Positions 51,150 to 61,182 of a stretch of 64,000 nucleotides of DNA are shown here, in pieces. This DNA comes from Nostoc sp. MG11 (GTDB lineage Bacteria > Cyanobacteriota > Cyanobacteriia > Cyanobacteriales > Nostocaceae). Location: contig NZ_JACXXN010000009.1 in assembly GCF_014904695.1 (NCBI RefSeq), positions 62,001 through 126,000 on the forward strand, given 5' to 3'. The position numbers and the translations under genes are program-made. Position 1 is the stretch's first letter. The number at the start of each line of letters is the position of its first letter. A model generated the notes under the pieces. It had not been told where the DNA came from, made no database searches, and was given only the letters and a program-made list of their open reading frames with translations.

Positions 51150-53480
51150 ATGAAATACCAAGTACTAAATCGGATTTTTAACAAACCTTCTTTTCCACGT
51201 AAGTTTGAACGCTTGGAACTGGATGATAATTTCTGCATCGTAGATACATCCGAGCAAGTACAACGGTTTGCTGATCGCCCCAAAGAAGTGATGCGAGGAA
51301 AAGATGTTCGACTAAGTTTTCCTGAGTTTATTGGACTTGAAGATATTCTAAAATCTATTCTACAAGGAAAACAAGAACTATTTGAATTACAAGGTATCGG
51401 ACGATGTAATGATGATAAATCCAATGTATATATGGATATATATATCATCGGCGAACAGTATACAAAGGAATCTGGCAATAGATTAATCATCCTAATTGAA
51501 GATGTTACTGACAGGATGGCTTTACAACAAAAGTTAGCACAACGAGCTAATGAAGCACGTATGCTATCAAGTGCCTTAATGTCATATAAAAATTATATGG
51601 ATAAAGTTATCCTTTCAATGGCAGATGCCTTACTGGTAACAAATAGTTTAGGAAAAATAAAAAAAGTAAATCATGCTGCCCAAAAGTTATTTGGTTTTAA
51701 TAAAGAAGAATTAATTAATCAACCAATATCACTGATAATTGATGATGAGCAAGGATTAATAAAAGTAATTCAACAATATGCTTCTTTTAAAAAATATTCT
51801 CAGAATTTAGAGCTAGTTTGTAGAACAAAAGCAAAAGAAAAGTTATTAGTTGCTTTTTCCTGTTCTGTGATTCATAAAAAAATAGAAGGTTTAGAAGATA
51901 TTGTTTATATTGGTCGAGATATTACTACTCGTTTAAATCGTGAACAGCGTACTTATGCTCAGTATAGTATAACCCGTATATTATCAGAATCCCAGAGCAT
52001 AAAGCAGGCAATTCCGCAAATTCTACAATCAATTTGTCAAAGTTTAGGATGGGATTTAGGTGAACTTTGGACACCAAATCAATACATCAGTCAATCAGTT
52101 ACAGGGCACAGTATTAATGCAATACTGAGGTGTGTAGAAATTTGGTCAAGTCGAATAATTTCTGTTAGAGAGTTTAAAGCAATTACTTGGCAAACTACTT
52201 ATACTCCTGGTGTTGGTTTACCTGGTCGGATTTGGACACGACGTTCCCCCCTTTGGATTAGCGATATCACAGAAGATGGTGACTTACAGCGATCGCAACC
52301 CGCAGCCGAAGCTGGATTGCACGCAGCATTTAGCTTCCCCATCCTCGATGATCATGAAATCTTAGGGGTGATGGTTTTCTTTAGTCGAGAGATCCAACGA
52401 AAAGATACAGACTTATTACAAATGATGGGTTCTATTGGTAGCCAAATTGCCCAGTTTATCAAACGCAAACAAGCAGAAGATGCCCTTGTAGAAAGTGAAG
52501 AAAGATATCGAGATTTATTTGAAAATGCTAATGACTTGATTCAATGTGTTAATGCATCTGGTCATTTTTTATATGTCAATCGTGCGTGGCGAGAAACTTT
52601 GGGATATAGCGAAGCTGAAATTAGTCAGATGAATCTCTTTGATATCATACATCCCCATTTTCAACAGCAATGTCGTCAAAAATTTTATCGTTTGCTTTCA
52701 GGTGAAAAGCTGGAACAAGTTCAAACTGCATTCCTTACCAAAGATGGCCAAACAATTTTTCTAGAAGGTAACATTAACTGTAAATTTGTAGAAGGTCATC
52801 CAGTTGTTACTCGTGGCATTTTTCGCAATATTACTCAGCGACTAGCAGCAAAGAAAGTAATACATTATCAACAACAACAAACTGAACGCTTGTTATTGAA
52901 TATTTTGCCAGGAGTAATCGACCATCGCCTGAAAGAACAACTAGGTAGTATTGCTGAAGATTTTGCTGATGTCACAGTTTTGTTTGCAGATATCATCGAC
53001 TTGACTGAGATTGCTGCTTCTATGAGTGCGATTCAACTGGTAAACTTACTCAATTCAATTTTCTCAGCTTTTGATCACCTTACTGAACAATATGGTTTAA
53101 AAAAGATCAAGACTATTGACGATGCTTATATGGTAGTGGGTGAGCATGCCCAAGCGATCGCCCAAATGGCACTGCATATACAAAAAGCAATTGCTCTCTT
53201 CAATGCCGAGAATCATCAAAACTTTAGTATTTGTATTGGCATTCATAGCGGTAGCGTAGCAACTAAAGTAATTAAAGACAAAAATGATACTTATGTTCTA
53301 AGCGCAAATATTGTGAGTATCGCTAATTGCATGCAATTTAAAGGAATCGCTGACAAAATACAGGTAACACAAGACACTTATAATCGCTTGCGTGACGAAT
53401 TTTTATTTGAAAAGCGAGGCGAAATAGAAGTTAAAGGTAAAGAGAAAATGACAACTTATCTGTTAACTGGACAGAAGTGA
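51150..53480 (+). CDS. PAS-PAS-GAF-PAS multisensor protein with a degenerate class III cyclase domain
   Basis: 776 residues from ATG 51150; the frame runs back to 51057 but without a convincing start. Order: a divergent PAS-like region (about 20-125), PAS (about 150-270), GAF (about 285-445, 'ALPGRIWTRRSPLW'-type motif), PAS (about 455-575) and a C-terminal class III nucleotidyl cyclase fold (about 605-776). Metal aspartates are present ('VLFADIIDLTE', 'KTIDDAYMVV'), but the segment normally YDLWGDTVNxAxRM reads 'YVLSANIVSIANCM' (about 715-728): the transition-state Asn and Arg are Ser and Cys, and the base-recognising Asp is Val. Likely a signal-binding relay with no cyclase activity. Confidence 0.85.
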   Translation: MKYQVLNRIFNKPSFPRKFERLELDDNFCIVDTSEQVQRFADRPKEVMRGKDVRLSFPEFIGLEDILKSILQGKQELFELQGIGRCNDDKSNVYMDIYIIGEQYTKESGNRLIILIEDVTDRMALQQKLAQRANEARMLSSALMSYKNYMDKVILSMADALLVTNSLGKIKKVNHAAQKLFGFNKEELINQPISLIIDDEQGLIKVIQQYASFKKYSQNLELVCRTKAKEKLLVAFSCSVIHKKIEGLEDIVYIGRDITTRLNREQRTYAQYSITRILSESQSIKQAIPQILQSICQSLGWDLGELWTPNQYISQSVTGHSINAILRCVEIWSSRIISVREFKAITWQTTYTPGVGLPGRIWTRRSPLWISDITEDGDLQRSQPAAEAGLHAAFSFPILDDHEILGVMVFFSREIQRKDTDLLQMMGSIGSQIAQFIKRKQAEDALVESEERYRDLFENANDLIQCVNASGHFLYVNRAWRETLGYSEAEISQMNLFDIIHPHFQQQCRQKFYRLLSGEKLEQVQTAFLTKDGQTIFLEGNINCKFVEGHPVVTRGIFRNITQRLAAKKVIHYQQQQTERLLLNILPGVIDHRLKEQLGSIAEDFADVTVLFADIIDLTEIAASMSAIQLVNLLNSIFSAFDHLTEQYGLKKIKTIDDAYMVVGEHAQAIAQMALHIQKAIALFNAENHQNFSICIGIHSGSVATKVIKDKNDTYVLSANIVSIANCMQFKGIADKIQVTQDTYNRLRDEFLFEKRGEIEVKGKEKMTTYLLTGQK

Positions 53481-53665
53481 AGAGAGTGGGGGAGTAGGAA
53501 CAGGGGCGAGTAATTGCTTCTTTATTTGTTCAGGCATAGACCTTAGTCTACTCTCTAAATTTGCCAAAAACATACCCGACTATTTTTATCGGGTATATTT
53601 GACTAGTATTTTGGCTCGTGTTACTATCAGGCGACAGTCGCCAGACAAACAGGGAAAGCTAGTTT

Positions 53666-54970
53666 ATGACTCAAGCAGTAACGACCCAAAACCAAACCAC
53701 CACTGCCACCTTTCAAGCCTTGAAGTGTAAGGAATGTGGTGCGGAATATGAACTCAAAGCCATCAATGTTTGTGAGTTATGCTTTGGGCCGTTAGAAGTC
53801 AAGTATGACTACAATGCTCTACGTCTCACCGTCACTCGTGAAACAATCCAAGCTGGGCCAAATTCTATTTGGCGCTATCGCCCCTTTTTGCCTGTTGCAA
53901 CTGACAATGTTATAGATGTGGGAACAGGTATGACTCCCTTAGTTCGTTCCCACCGCCTCGCCCGTCGCCTGGGTTTAAACAAGCTTTATATAAAAAATGA
54001 TGCTGTTAATATGCCCACCCTCAGCTTTAAGGATCGGGTGGTGTCAGTCGCCCTCACCCGTGCGCGAGAGTTGGGTTTTTCCACGGTTTCTTGTGCTAGC
54101 ACAGGTAACTTGGCAAATTCTACAGCTGCCATTGCCGCCCACGCCGGTTTAGACTGCTGTGTTTTTATCCCCGCAGATTTGGAAGCTGGCAAAGTTCTGG
54201 GTAGCTTGATATATAGTCCGACTCTCATGTCTGTAAAGGGCAACTACGATCAAGTAAATCGCCTGTGTTGTGAAGTTGCCAATACATACGGATGGGGTTT
54301 TGTCAATATAAATCTGCGCCCTTACTACTCTGAAGGTTCCAAGACGCTGGGCTTTGAAGTTGCAGAACAACTGGGTTGGCAGCTACCTGACCATATCGTT
54401 GCTCCTTTAGCTTCCGGTTCACTCTTTACCAAAATTTACAAAGGTTTCCAAGAATTTGTCGAAGTTGGTTTAGTAGAAGGTAAGAATGTCCGTTTCAGCG
54501 GCGCTCAGGCTGAAGGCTGTTCCCCCATCGCTCAAGCATTCAAAGAAAATAGCGACTTTATTAAACCAGTAAAACCGAATACAATTGCTAAGTCGATCGC
54601 GATCGGTAATCCAGCAGACGGTATTTATGCTGTAGAGATAGCTAAGAAAACTAACGGTAATATTGAATCAGTCAATGATGCAGAAATTATTGAAGGCATC
54701 AAGCTACTGGCAGAAACCGAAGGCATCTTCACAGAAACAGCTGGTGGTACAACTGTAGCTGTGCTGAAAAAATTGGTAGAAGCTGGCAAGATTGATCCAG
54801 ACGAAACTACCGTGGTTTACATCACTGGCAATGGTTTGAAAACCCAAGAAGCAGTCCAAGGCTATATTGGCGAACCTTTGACAATTGACGCCAAACTCGA
54901 TAGTTTTGAACGTGCCCTAGAGCGATCGCGTACATTAGATCGCTTGGAATGGCAACAAGTCCTTGTTTAG
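53666..54970 (+). CDS. thrC: Threonine synthase
   Basis: 434 residues. A PLP enzyme that turns O-phosphohomoserine into threonine. The N-terminus has a zinc-ribbon-like 'LKCKECGAEYELKAINVCEL', typical of the class with an extra N-terminal domain. The PLP lysine is in 'PTLSFKDRVV' (about Lys122) and the cofactor phosphate loop in 'CASTGNLANSTAAIAAHAG'. 'ETAGGTTVAVLKKL' closes the active site. A MoaD/ThiS-like gene follows after about 120 bp on the same strand. Confidence 0.93.
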   Translation: MTQAVTTQNQTTTATFQALKCKECGAEYELKAINVCELCFGPLEVKYDYNALRLTVTRETIQAGPNSIWRYRPFLPVATDNVIDVGTGMTPLVRSHRLARRLGLNKLYIKNDAVNMPTLSFKDRVVSVALTRARELGFSTVSCASTGNLANSTAAIAAHAGLDCCVFIPADLEAGKVLGSLIYSPTLMSVKGNYDQVNRLCCEVANTYGWGFVNINLRPYYSEGSKTLGFEVAEQLGWQLPDHIVAPLASGSLFTKIYKGFQEFVEVGLVEGKNVRFSGAQAEGCSPIAQAFKENSDFIKPVKPNTIAKSIAIGNPADGIYAVEIAKKTNGNIESVNDAEIIEGIKLLAETEGIFTETAGGTTVAVLKKLVEAGKIDPDETTVVYITGNGLKTQEAVQGYIGEPLTIDAKLDSFERALERSRTLDRLEWQQVLV

Positions 54971-55088
54971 AATTTGTCACTTCTCCCCGAAGTTCTGATC
55001 GGAGGAAGCCTCCGCTCAGACTTCTCTCTTTGTCAAAATCAAGGACAAAAGACAAGTTCCAACTCTTCACTCTTAAATTTTCACTTCT

Positions 55089-55364
55089 ATGGCCATAACA
55101 GTTTTAGTTCCTACTGCACTTCAGAATTTTACTAATAATCAAGCTACCCTAGAATGTAATGGTAGTAACATTGCTGAATTGTTGGACTCATTAGAACAAA
55201 GCTTTCCTGGGATTAAATCGCGGTTGTGCGATGAAGCCGGAAAGCCTCGCCGATTTCTAAATTTGTACCTTAATAGCGAAGATATCCGCTTTTTGGAAGG
55301 GACAGATACACCTTTAAAAGATGGCGATGAAGTAAGTATTGTCCCTGCTGTTGCAGGTGGTTGA
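55089..55364 (+). CDS. MoaD/ThiS-like sulfur-carrier protein
   Basis: 91 residues with a ubiquitin-like fold: '[20 protein letters not shown]', '[19 protein letters not shown]' and the closing '[16 protein letters not shown]'. The C-terminal Gly-Gly is exposed, as needed for adenylation and thiocarboxylate formation. It might serve molybdopterin synthesis with MoaE (23773) or, given the thrC neighbour, a cysteine or methionine sulfur route as for other carrier proteins next to amino-acid genes. The partner is not settled. Confidence 0.85.
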   Translation: MAITVLVPTALQNFTNNQATLECNGSNIAELLDSLEQSFPGIKSRLCDEAGKPRRFLNLYLNSEDIRFLEGTDTPLKDGDEVSIVPAVAGG

Positions 55365-55473
55365 TACAGAAAAAATCTAATTTAGTAAATAAATCTTATA
55401 AGCTTGCCGTTAGGGGCACGGCAAGAAATTGTCGTTCCCCTATCTTAGTATTATGGGGACAAAAATAGAGATT

Positions 55474-56523
55474 ATGAATAGCCTCTCAGAACAGTTTGCA
55501 AGCGATAATTCTTCTGGTATTTGTCCTGAAGCCTTAGAGTACATGATTAGAGCTAATCATGGCAGTGTTCCAGCCTATGGCAATGATGAATGGACTCAAA
55601 AAGCAACAGATTATTTTCGAGAACTCTTTGAAATTGATTGCGAAGTATTTTTTGCTTTTAATGGTACAGCAGCAAATTCTTTATCTTTAGCTGCACTCTG
55701 TCAGTCTTATCACAGCGTTATTTGTCATGAGACAGCGCATATAGAAACAGATGAATGTGGCGCACCTGAATTTGCTTCTAATGGTTCTAAATTGTTACTT
55801 GCTCAAGGTAAAAATGGCAAGTTAACATCACAAGATATAGAAGAAATTGTAATTAAACGTACCGATATTCATTATCCAAAACCTAAAGTTATTAGTATCA
55901 CTCAATCAACTGAATTAGGAACTTTATACTCTATTGAAGAACTTATTGCAATTAAAGAAGTTGCGAAAAAGCATAACTTAAAAATTCACATGGATGGCGC
56001 TCGTTTTGCAAATGCAGTTGCCGCCATGAATAAAAGTCCTGCTGAAATTACTTGGAAAACGGGAGTTGATGTATTGTGTTTCTGTGGGACAAAGAATGGA
56101 ATGGCATTAGGTGAAGCCATTATTTTCTTTAACAAAGCGTTAGCAGAAGATTTTGATTATCGTTGCAAGCAAGCAGGTCAGTTAGCCTCAAAAATGCGGT
56201 TTATCTCTGCTCCTTGGTTGGGTTTATTGGAAACTGGCGCGTGGTTAAAAAATGCTAGGCATGCTAATCAATGTGCTGAATACTTAGAAAATAAACTATT
56301 AGATATAGAAGGCGTTGAGATAATGTTTCCTAGAGAGGCAAATGCCGTGTTTGTCAAATTACCTAAGTTAGTAATTCACAGTTTAAAAGCAAAAAACTGG
56401 CAATTTTATACATTTATTGGTGTGGGAGGAGTGCGTTTTATGTGCTCTTGGAACACAACTAAATCTAGAATTGATGAATTAATTAGTGATATCAAGAACG
56501 GGCGTTGCATAATTGCGGGATGA
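55474..56523 (+). CDS. Low-specificity L-threonine aldolase / beta-eliminating lyase
   Basis: About 349 residues from ATG 55474; in-frame ATGs at 55453 and 55429 are alternatives. Fold-type I PLP enzyme: 'FASDNSSGICPEALEYMIRA' at the start, 'HETAHIETDECGAPEF' near 90, 'IHMDGARFANAVAAM' near 170 and the PLP lysine in 'CFCGTKNGMALGEA' (about Lys207). It should cleave threonine to glycine and acetaldehyde. Being downstream of thrC and a sulfur carrier on the same strand suggests a threonine-centred set, but spacers of about 100 bp make a single operon uncertain. Confidence 0.85.
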   Translation: MNSLSEQFASDNSSGICPEALEYMIRANHGSVPAYGNDEWTQKATDYFRELFEIDCEVFFAFNGTAANSLSLAALCQSYHSVICHETAHIETDECGAPEFASNGSKLLLAQGKNGKLTSQDIEEIVIKRTDIHYPKPKVISITQSTELGTLYSIEELIAIKEVAKKHNLKIHMDGARFANAVAAMNKSPAEITWKTGVDVLCFCGTKNGMALGEAIIFFNKALAEDFDYRCKQAGQLASKMRFISAPWLGLLETGAWLKNARHANQCAEYLENKLLDIEGVEIMFPREANAVFVKLPKLVIHSLKAKNWQFYTFIGVGGVRFMCSWNTTKSRIDELISDIKNGRCIIAG

Positions 56524-56600
56524 TTTATCGGGCTACGCCCCGCTACGCTAACACGCAGAGGCGCAGCGAAAAGTTCTGTTCGCGTAAGTCCACGTTCTGT
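56524..56600. repeat. Dispersed repeat, GGGCTACGCCCC type with CAGAGGCGCAG
   Basis: CGGGCTACGCCCCGCTACGC, then TAACACGCAGAGGCGCAGCG and AAAAGTTCTGTTCGC follow the same order as in the MITE at about 34123-34195. A weak palindrome GGTGGGCAATTGCTCACC lies at about 56691-56708. Confidence 0.6.
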
Positions 56601-56787
56601 ACGGATGATAGCTGCTTGCCCATTTGATGCTAAAGTCATAACCCTTAGCTCCTCGGAATCCAACTTTATAATACCCTACACGAAAAGCAAGGTGGGCAAT
56701 TGCTCACCCTACCTGCTCAATGACACCGTTATCATGATGCAATTGTCTAAAGCTGATTACCCAAATAAGCAAAATTTATATTGTAAA

Positions 56788-57918
56788 TCAGAACACAGCA
56801 CGAAGCCCGCTCATAATGCCCTTGATAAGACCGTAAGTTACTGCAACTGCTGCCACACCTTTTGCAAAATTTTCTGCTTGATCTTTAGTCAAACCGAATA
56901 TCTGAACAACTCTAACGTCACGTTCCATCTCCACAATTTTTTGGATTTTGGAAGAATCAGATTGCTCAACTACTCGAAAAACTAAATCAAGTTTATGTTC
57001 ACCCGTATTGTTGGCTTTGCAATTCCAACGGTAGGAAAGTTTTTCTAAATCAAGTGATTGGCTTTGTTTCTCGCTAGGAAGAATTTTAAATTCAGGTGAA
57101 GACAGGTCTAATTCAAGAGAGTAGTCTTCTTTTTTATCTAATTGAATTTTTTCACTGAAAGAGGATTCGCTAATTTGAGGTTCAAATATATTATAAAAAG
57201 CATCTAAAAAGCTAGAATCCGATTGTCGTTTCTTAGCCTGGTTTTTAGTGTCTTGTTGAGGCTTGCAACTCAAGTCTATCCTTACTACGCAGGTTTCCTC
57301 TTTATATATTTGTATAGGTAGCTTATTCAAAAAACCCTTATAGTTTTTGATGAGTACTTTACTAATGTTTTGTTTCTTCTGAAGAGGGAACCTTCTTTTA
57401 GCTTCCTCTTCACTTGTAATCTTCAAATGAAGATCCATATGAACCTGCTCCCACTTTGAGCGAATAAGGTTCACTAAATACAACCAAATTGGAAGTAAGA
57501 CAAACGAAATAAGATTGAAAAATCCTAACAAAATATTAATAAGAAAAATGAGCAAGCCAATAATTATATTAATTAGTGGCAAAAACAGTGAGAGAAGTAA
57601 TCTAATGAATCCTGGTTCTTCTGCTACAGATTTCAGCCATCTGGTAATTGCTCTCCCTACTCCTGGTGGAATTCTAAGACCAACACTAAAACTTTCGTTT
57701 TGAGGCAAAGTAAGACTTAATCCTGATCGATTATCTAAAACTGATATATACTCTGAAGACTGTTCTATTGCTTCAAAGTTATTGAGTGAAGCAGAATTTA
57801 CCCAATTTGATAATTTGAAATTTGAGATGTTTGGAATAAAAGTGAGAAAAAGAACAAAGAATACCGTAGTAATTACAACACCTGTAAACGAAGTCAGAAA
57901 CTTTAAAGATCGCTTCAT
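56788..57918 (-). CDS. Hypothetical membrane protein
   Basis: 376 residues if it starts at ATG 57918 (MKRSLKFLTSFTGVV); a longer frame from TTG 58014 is open. The N-terminal hydrophobic segment 'GVVITTVFFVLFLTFIPNI' is a signal anchor. A second, long hydrophobic hairpin lies near 'LLLSLFLPLINIIIGLLIFL' with more after it. The rest is soluble, Lys/Ser/Gln rich, and ends in an amphipathic 'GVAAVAVTYGLIKGIMSGL'. The family is unknown to me. Possibly part of an envelope or export system; nothing nearby settles it. Confidence 0.6.
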   Translation of the reverse strand: MKRSLKFLTSFTGVVITTVFFVLFLTFIPNISNFKLSNWVNSASLNNFEAIEQSSEYISVLDNRSGLSLTLPQNESFSVGLRIPPGVGRAITRWLKSVAEEPGFIRLLLSLFLPLINIIIGLLIFLINILLGFFNLISFVLLPIWLYLVNLIRSKWEQVHMDLHLKITSEEEAKRRFPLQKKQNISKVLIKNYKGFLNKLPIQIYKEETCVVRIDLSCKPQQDTKNQAKKRQSDSSFLDAFYNIFEPQISESSFSEKIQLDKKEDYSLELDLSSPEFKILPSEKQSQSLDLEKLSYRWNCKANNTGEHKLDLVFRVVEQSDSSKIQKIVEMERDVRVVQIFGLTKDQAENFAKGVAAVAVTYGLIKGIMSGLRAVF

Positions 57919-58014
57919 AATTCTTAGAATTTTGTTTGAAAAATTGCTCCATTGAAAGAATAAGCTCGCCATCAAACTTTGATATAAAGCTTGCAGTATT
58001 GTTTTCGGAGGCAA

Positions 58015-58363
58015 CCATCCTGTACCCCTATCACCAACGGTTCAGCGGTCTAACTAGTTATTAGACGGAAATTTTCAAATATGCGCTTTAGCAAGTGAGA
58101 CTGAATCAGGGTTCGAGCATTGGCTATCATAATAGATAGAATTTTTCTAAATAACATTCATATTCAAGCATGATACAAAAATTTTCCGTATATTTGTCCT
58201 ATATTAAGTAAATATACGGCTTCTTTTAATAAAAATTTATGGTATTCAAATGATAAATATAATTCGCTAGCTTTTGCCATACTCTAGTATGTCAAAATGA
58301 AAATACCCGATACCTCAAGGTGAGCGATCGCGCTTAAAGCTAGACAAAGGATTGACCTGAGCA
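58015..58363. other. Spacer with two small palindromes
   Basis: CGGTCTAAC-TAG-TTATTAGACGG at about 58045-58068 and CATACT-CT-AGTATG at about 58279-58292, the latter about 75 bp ahead of the DUF2996 gene and possibly an operator. No gene is seen. Confidence 0.35.
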
Positions 58364-59041
58364 ATGGCAGAAGCAAAAAATCATAACGAAGCTGGCGAAG
58401 TGGCTCCCAGCACTGTTGACAAGCAAGCTCCCAATGTCGCTGAAGAAAACGCTCCTAGTACAGACTCACCCGAAGCGACAGACCTTCCTACTGCCAACGC
58501 GCCAGACCCAAAAGCCGCGAACCCAGAAACCAACCCCAATGCTGCAAAACCTGCTACACCCCCCAAACGGGAAAAACCCCCAGCCGCAGCTAAAGGCGCA
58601 GTTGGAGAAAAATCCGAAGCAGGCGAAAAACCCGCAGCTAAAGCTGCAAAAAAGGAAAAAGCCCCAGCTGTTGAAGATAAGCCTTTTGTAGAGTTTATAC
58701 AGCAAGACTACTTGCCAGCTTTACAAAAAGCGATCGCTCAGCAAGGTGTGCAAAACTTAGAAGTATCTTTTGCTAAGCAGAAAGTGCCGATCACGGGTTT
58801 TGAGTCAGCCGAAGAATACTGGCAAATTATCGGCAGTTGGTCGGAAAACGGTCTGCGTCAATTTAACCTGTATTTCCCCGAAGAAGATATTCAAGGCAAA
58901 AAGGGATTTTCCTGTAATGAAGGCAAAAAACCTAGCACTCTTGAGTCCTTCTTAATCGATGAGCGCAAAATTACACTTGACCTGTTAGTGTTTGGTTTAG
59001 TACAGCGCTTGAATGGTCAAAAGTGGCTAGGTAGAAATTAG
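58364..59041 (+). CDS. DUF2996 family protein with Pro/Ala-rich N-terminus
   Basis: 225 residues. The first 105 residues are low-complexity Ala, Pro, Glu and Lys and probably disordered. The C-terminal domain matches DUF2996: 'FVEFIQQDYLPALQKAIAQQ', 'VPITGFESAEEYWQIIGSW' and 'ERKITLDLLVFGLVQRLNGQ'. The family is confined to cyanobacteria and plastid lineages as far as I know; its role is not established. Its 3' end converges on the TM2 gene with a small AGTCCTT repeat between. Confidence 0.8.
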   Translation: MAEAKNHNEAGEVAPSTVDKQAPNVAEENAPSTDSPEATDLPTANAPDPKAANPETNPNAAKPATPPKREKPPAAAKGAVGEKSEAGEKPAAKAAKKEKAPAVEDKPFVEFIQQDYLPALQKAIAQQGVQNLEVSFAKQKVPITGFESAEEYWQIIGSWSENGLRQFNLYFPEEDIQGKKGFSCNEGKKPSTLESFLIDERKITLDLLVFGLVQRLNGQKWLGRN

Positions 59042-59113
59042 TCCTTAGTCCTTGGTGATTATTTTGGATAAAGGACAAATTAGACATCTGTGTTTATTTA
59101 CACTTAAGTTCTT

Positions 59114-59608
59114 TTAAAGTTCGTGGAAATGATAGGTGACGGCTCCAGTAATGGGGTCGTTATCTATTTTCACATAACCTGATTTGAACATTTCTTTAAG
59201 AGTAGCTTCCACTTCCGCAAAGCTGGCTCCCGTTGCCTTCACACCTTGAGTCACGGTTAGGCTACCACCTTTATTTTCTGCTGCTTCAATCAACTCAACC
59301 ATAAGTTGATTACCAGTTGGGCGGCGGACTTGAGAGGCAACCACCGCTTGATTTAGGGGTACACCCAAGGGAGATAAACCCGCTTTGATCTTGAGGTTGT
59401 GTTCATATTCATCAACCATGTTAGGTATGAGGAATACATCCACGAACTGCCCTACACCAAACAGACCCCCAGTCAATAGCCACACCAAACCCGTCCCTAT
59501 CTTGCCATTGTATAAGCGGTGCAGCCCTCCTAAACCGAAAAACAGCGCCGCACTTAGGATGTAAGAGACAAGAAGTCGGTCTTTATGCTGATTGTTTTCA
59601 AGATTCAT
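59114..59608 (-). CDS. TM2-domain membrane protein
   Basis: 164 residues. 'VSYILSAALFFGLGGLHRLY' and 'LVWLLTGGLFGVGQFVDVFL' are the two helices of the TM2 domain with the G-LH-(F/L)Y signature. The C-terminal half is a winged-helix-like segment ('LIEAAENKGGSLTVTQGVKA', 'EMFKSGYVKIDNDP'). TM2 proteins have no settled bacterial role; the added helical domain may bind nucleic acid or protein. Confidence 0.8.
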   Translation of the reverse strand: MNLENNQHKDRLLVSYILSAALFFGLGGLHRLYNGKIGTGLVWLLTGGLFGVGQFVDVFLIPNMVDEYEHNLKIKAGLSPLGVPLNQAVVASQVRRPTGNQLMVELIEAAENKGGSLTVTQGVKATGASFAEVEATLKEMFKSGYVKIDNDPITGAVTYHFHEL

Positions 59609-60048
59609 CTTGTTTTCAACCCCTTAGATTCGCTCTTGTTGTCTAAAGATGCTTTTCTCTGACTGTTTTGTTTCATATCAGCATGGTTAGCTAGAATAAT
59701 TAGAAGTTTTCAGGGATTATGCTAATCAAGAAACAGTTATTAATTCCAAAAGGAGCAACATATGATAAAATACTCTACTTTAATTGTAGTAATAACCACA
59801 TAAAATTACTGAAGCAGTAGTGTTCTGAGAAGGCGAGGATGTGAAGATGACTACAATCTTTAATTCTCGATTCCGTAAAGATTGAAGGATGTTGCAACTC
59901 TTAACGTTTAATTTAGAGTTTCTAACCTTCACCTTGGTAGACTGATTTTTATACAAATGGATTATTGTCAACTGTTGCGCCTTGCCAGAACATTACCTTT
60001 GGCTTTCTGGTGAACTCAAGATAATAAAGACAAAAGAGCAATCAAGAC
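59609..60048. other. acsF upstream region
   Basis: AT-rich. It contains a short AAGGAG-led ATG frame (59763, 13 codons) that is too small to call. No obvious repressor box was recognised. Confidence 0.35.
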
Positions 60049-61125
60049 ATGGTAGATTCCCTTAAAAAACCAGGCTTTGAAGAAATGCGGCCAGGGATTA
60101 AAGTCCCGGCAAGAGAAACCCTGTTAACACCTCGGTTTTATACTACCGATTTTGATGAAATGGCGCGGATGGACATCTCCGTCAATGAAGACGAGTTAAG
60201 AGCCATTTTGGAAGAGTTTCGCGCTGATTACAATCGCCATCACTTTGTTCGGGATACAGAATTTGAACAATCCTGGGATCACATTGATGGGGAAACTCGC
60301 CAGTTATTCGTTGAATTTCTAGAACGTTCTTGTACTGCTGAGTTTTCCGGCTTTTTGCTGTACAAAGAACTCGGTCGTCGCTTGAAGGACAAAAGCCCCG
60401 TCTTAGCAGAGTGCTTTAACTTAATGTCACGGGATGAAGCTCGTCATGCTGGCTTTTTGAACAAAGCCATGTCGGACTTTAACCTGTCCCTAGATTTAGG
60501 ATTTTTGACTAAGAGCCGCGACTATACATTCTTTAAGCCGAAATTTATCTTTTACGCTACTTATCTTTCTGAAAAGATTGGTTATTGGCGGTATATCACC
60601 ATTTATCGGCATTTAGAAGCACATCCTGAAGACCGCATTTATCCAATCTTCCGGTTCTTTGAGAACTGGTGTCAGGATGAAAATCGTCACGGCGATTTCT
60701 TCGATGCCATCATGAAGTCTCAGCCGCAGATGTTAAATGATTGGAAAGCACGACTGTGGAGTCGGTTCTTCTTGTTGTCGGTGTTTGTAACAATGTATCT
60801 CAATGACATCCAACGCAAGGACTTTTATGCCTCAATTGGATTAGATGCACAAGAATACGACATCTACGTAATTAAAAAGACTAACGAAACCGCAGGTAGA
60901 GTTTTTCCAGTCATGCTGGACGTAGAGAATCCTGAGTTTTATCAACGATTGGATCTTTGTATAAAGAATAACGAAAAGCTCAGCGCGATCGCTAACTCCA
61001 ACACTCCCAAATTCCTGCAATTTTTCCAGAAGTTACCCCTTTATATTTCTAATGGCTGGCAATTCTTGCGGCTTTATCTGATGAAACCGATTGATGCTGT
61101 TCCTGCTCAAGGAGCAGCTCGCTAA
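60049..61125 (+). CDS. acsF: Mg-protoporphyrin IX monomethyl ester oxidative cyclase (aerobic)
   Basis: 358 residues. AcsF/ChlA forms the fifth ring of chlorophyll with oxygen on the thylakoid side of the membrane. Di-iron ligands sit in '[20 protein letters not shown]', '[14 protein letters not shown]' and '[15 protein letters not shown]', the classic ExxH pair arrangement. '[20 protein letters not shown]' and '[20 protein letters not shown]' are conserved family blocks. A strong terminator follows the stop. It is monocistronic here, away from other chlorophyll genes. Confidence 0.96.
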   Translation: MVDSLKKPGFEEMRPGIKVPARETLLTPRFYTTDFDEMARMDISVNEDELRAILEEFRADYNRHHFVRDTEFEQSWDHIDGETRQLFVEFLERSCTAEFSGFLLYKELGRRLKDKSPVLAECFNLMSRDEARHAGFLNKAMSDFNLSLDLGFLTKSRDYTFFKPKFIFYATYLSEKIGYWRYITIYRHLEAHPEDRIYPIFRFFENWCQDENRHGDFFDAIMKSQPQMLNDWKARLWSRFFLLSVFVTMYLNDIQRKDFYASIGLDAQEYDIYVIKKTNETAGRVFPVMLDVENPEFYQRLDLCIKNNEKLSAIANSNTPKFLQFFQKLPLYISNGWQFLRLYLMKPIDAVPAQGAAR

Positions 61126-61152
61126 GTCATAACACGTTTATGAAAGCTTTCA

Positions 61153-61182
61153 TGGTTCTGCTATAAACAGAACCATTTTTTT
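61153..61182 (+). terminator. Rho-independent terminator of acsF
   Basis: TGGTTCTG pairs with CAGAACCA around CTATAAA, followed by seven T. A textbook intrinsic terminator 27 bases after the stop. Confidence 0.9.

Noticed and set aside
59763-59804. 13-codon frame with AAGGAG upstream of acsF
   Set aside because: Too short to support without conservation; no match to small photosystem subunits.
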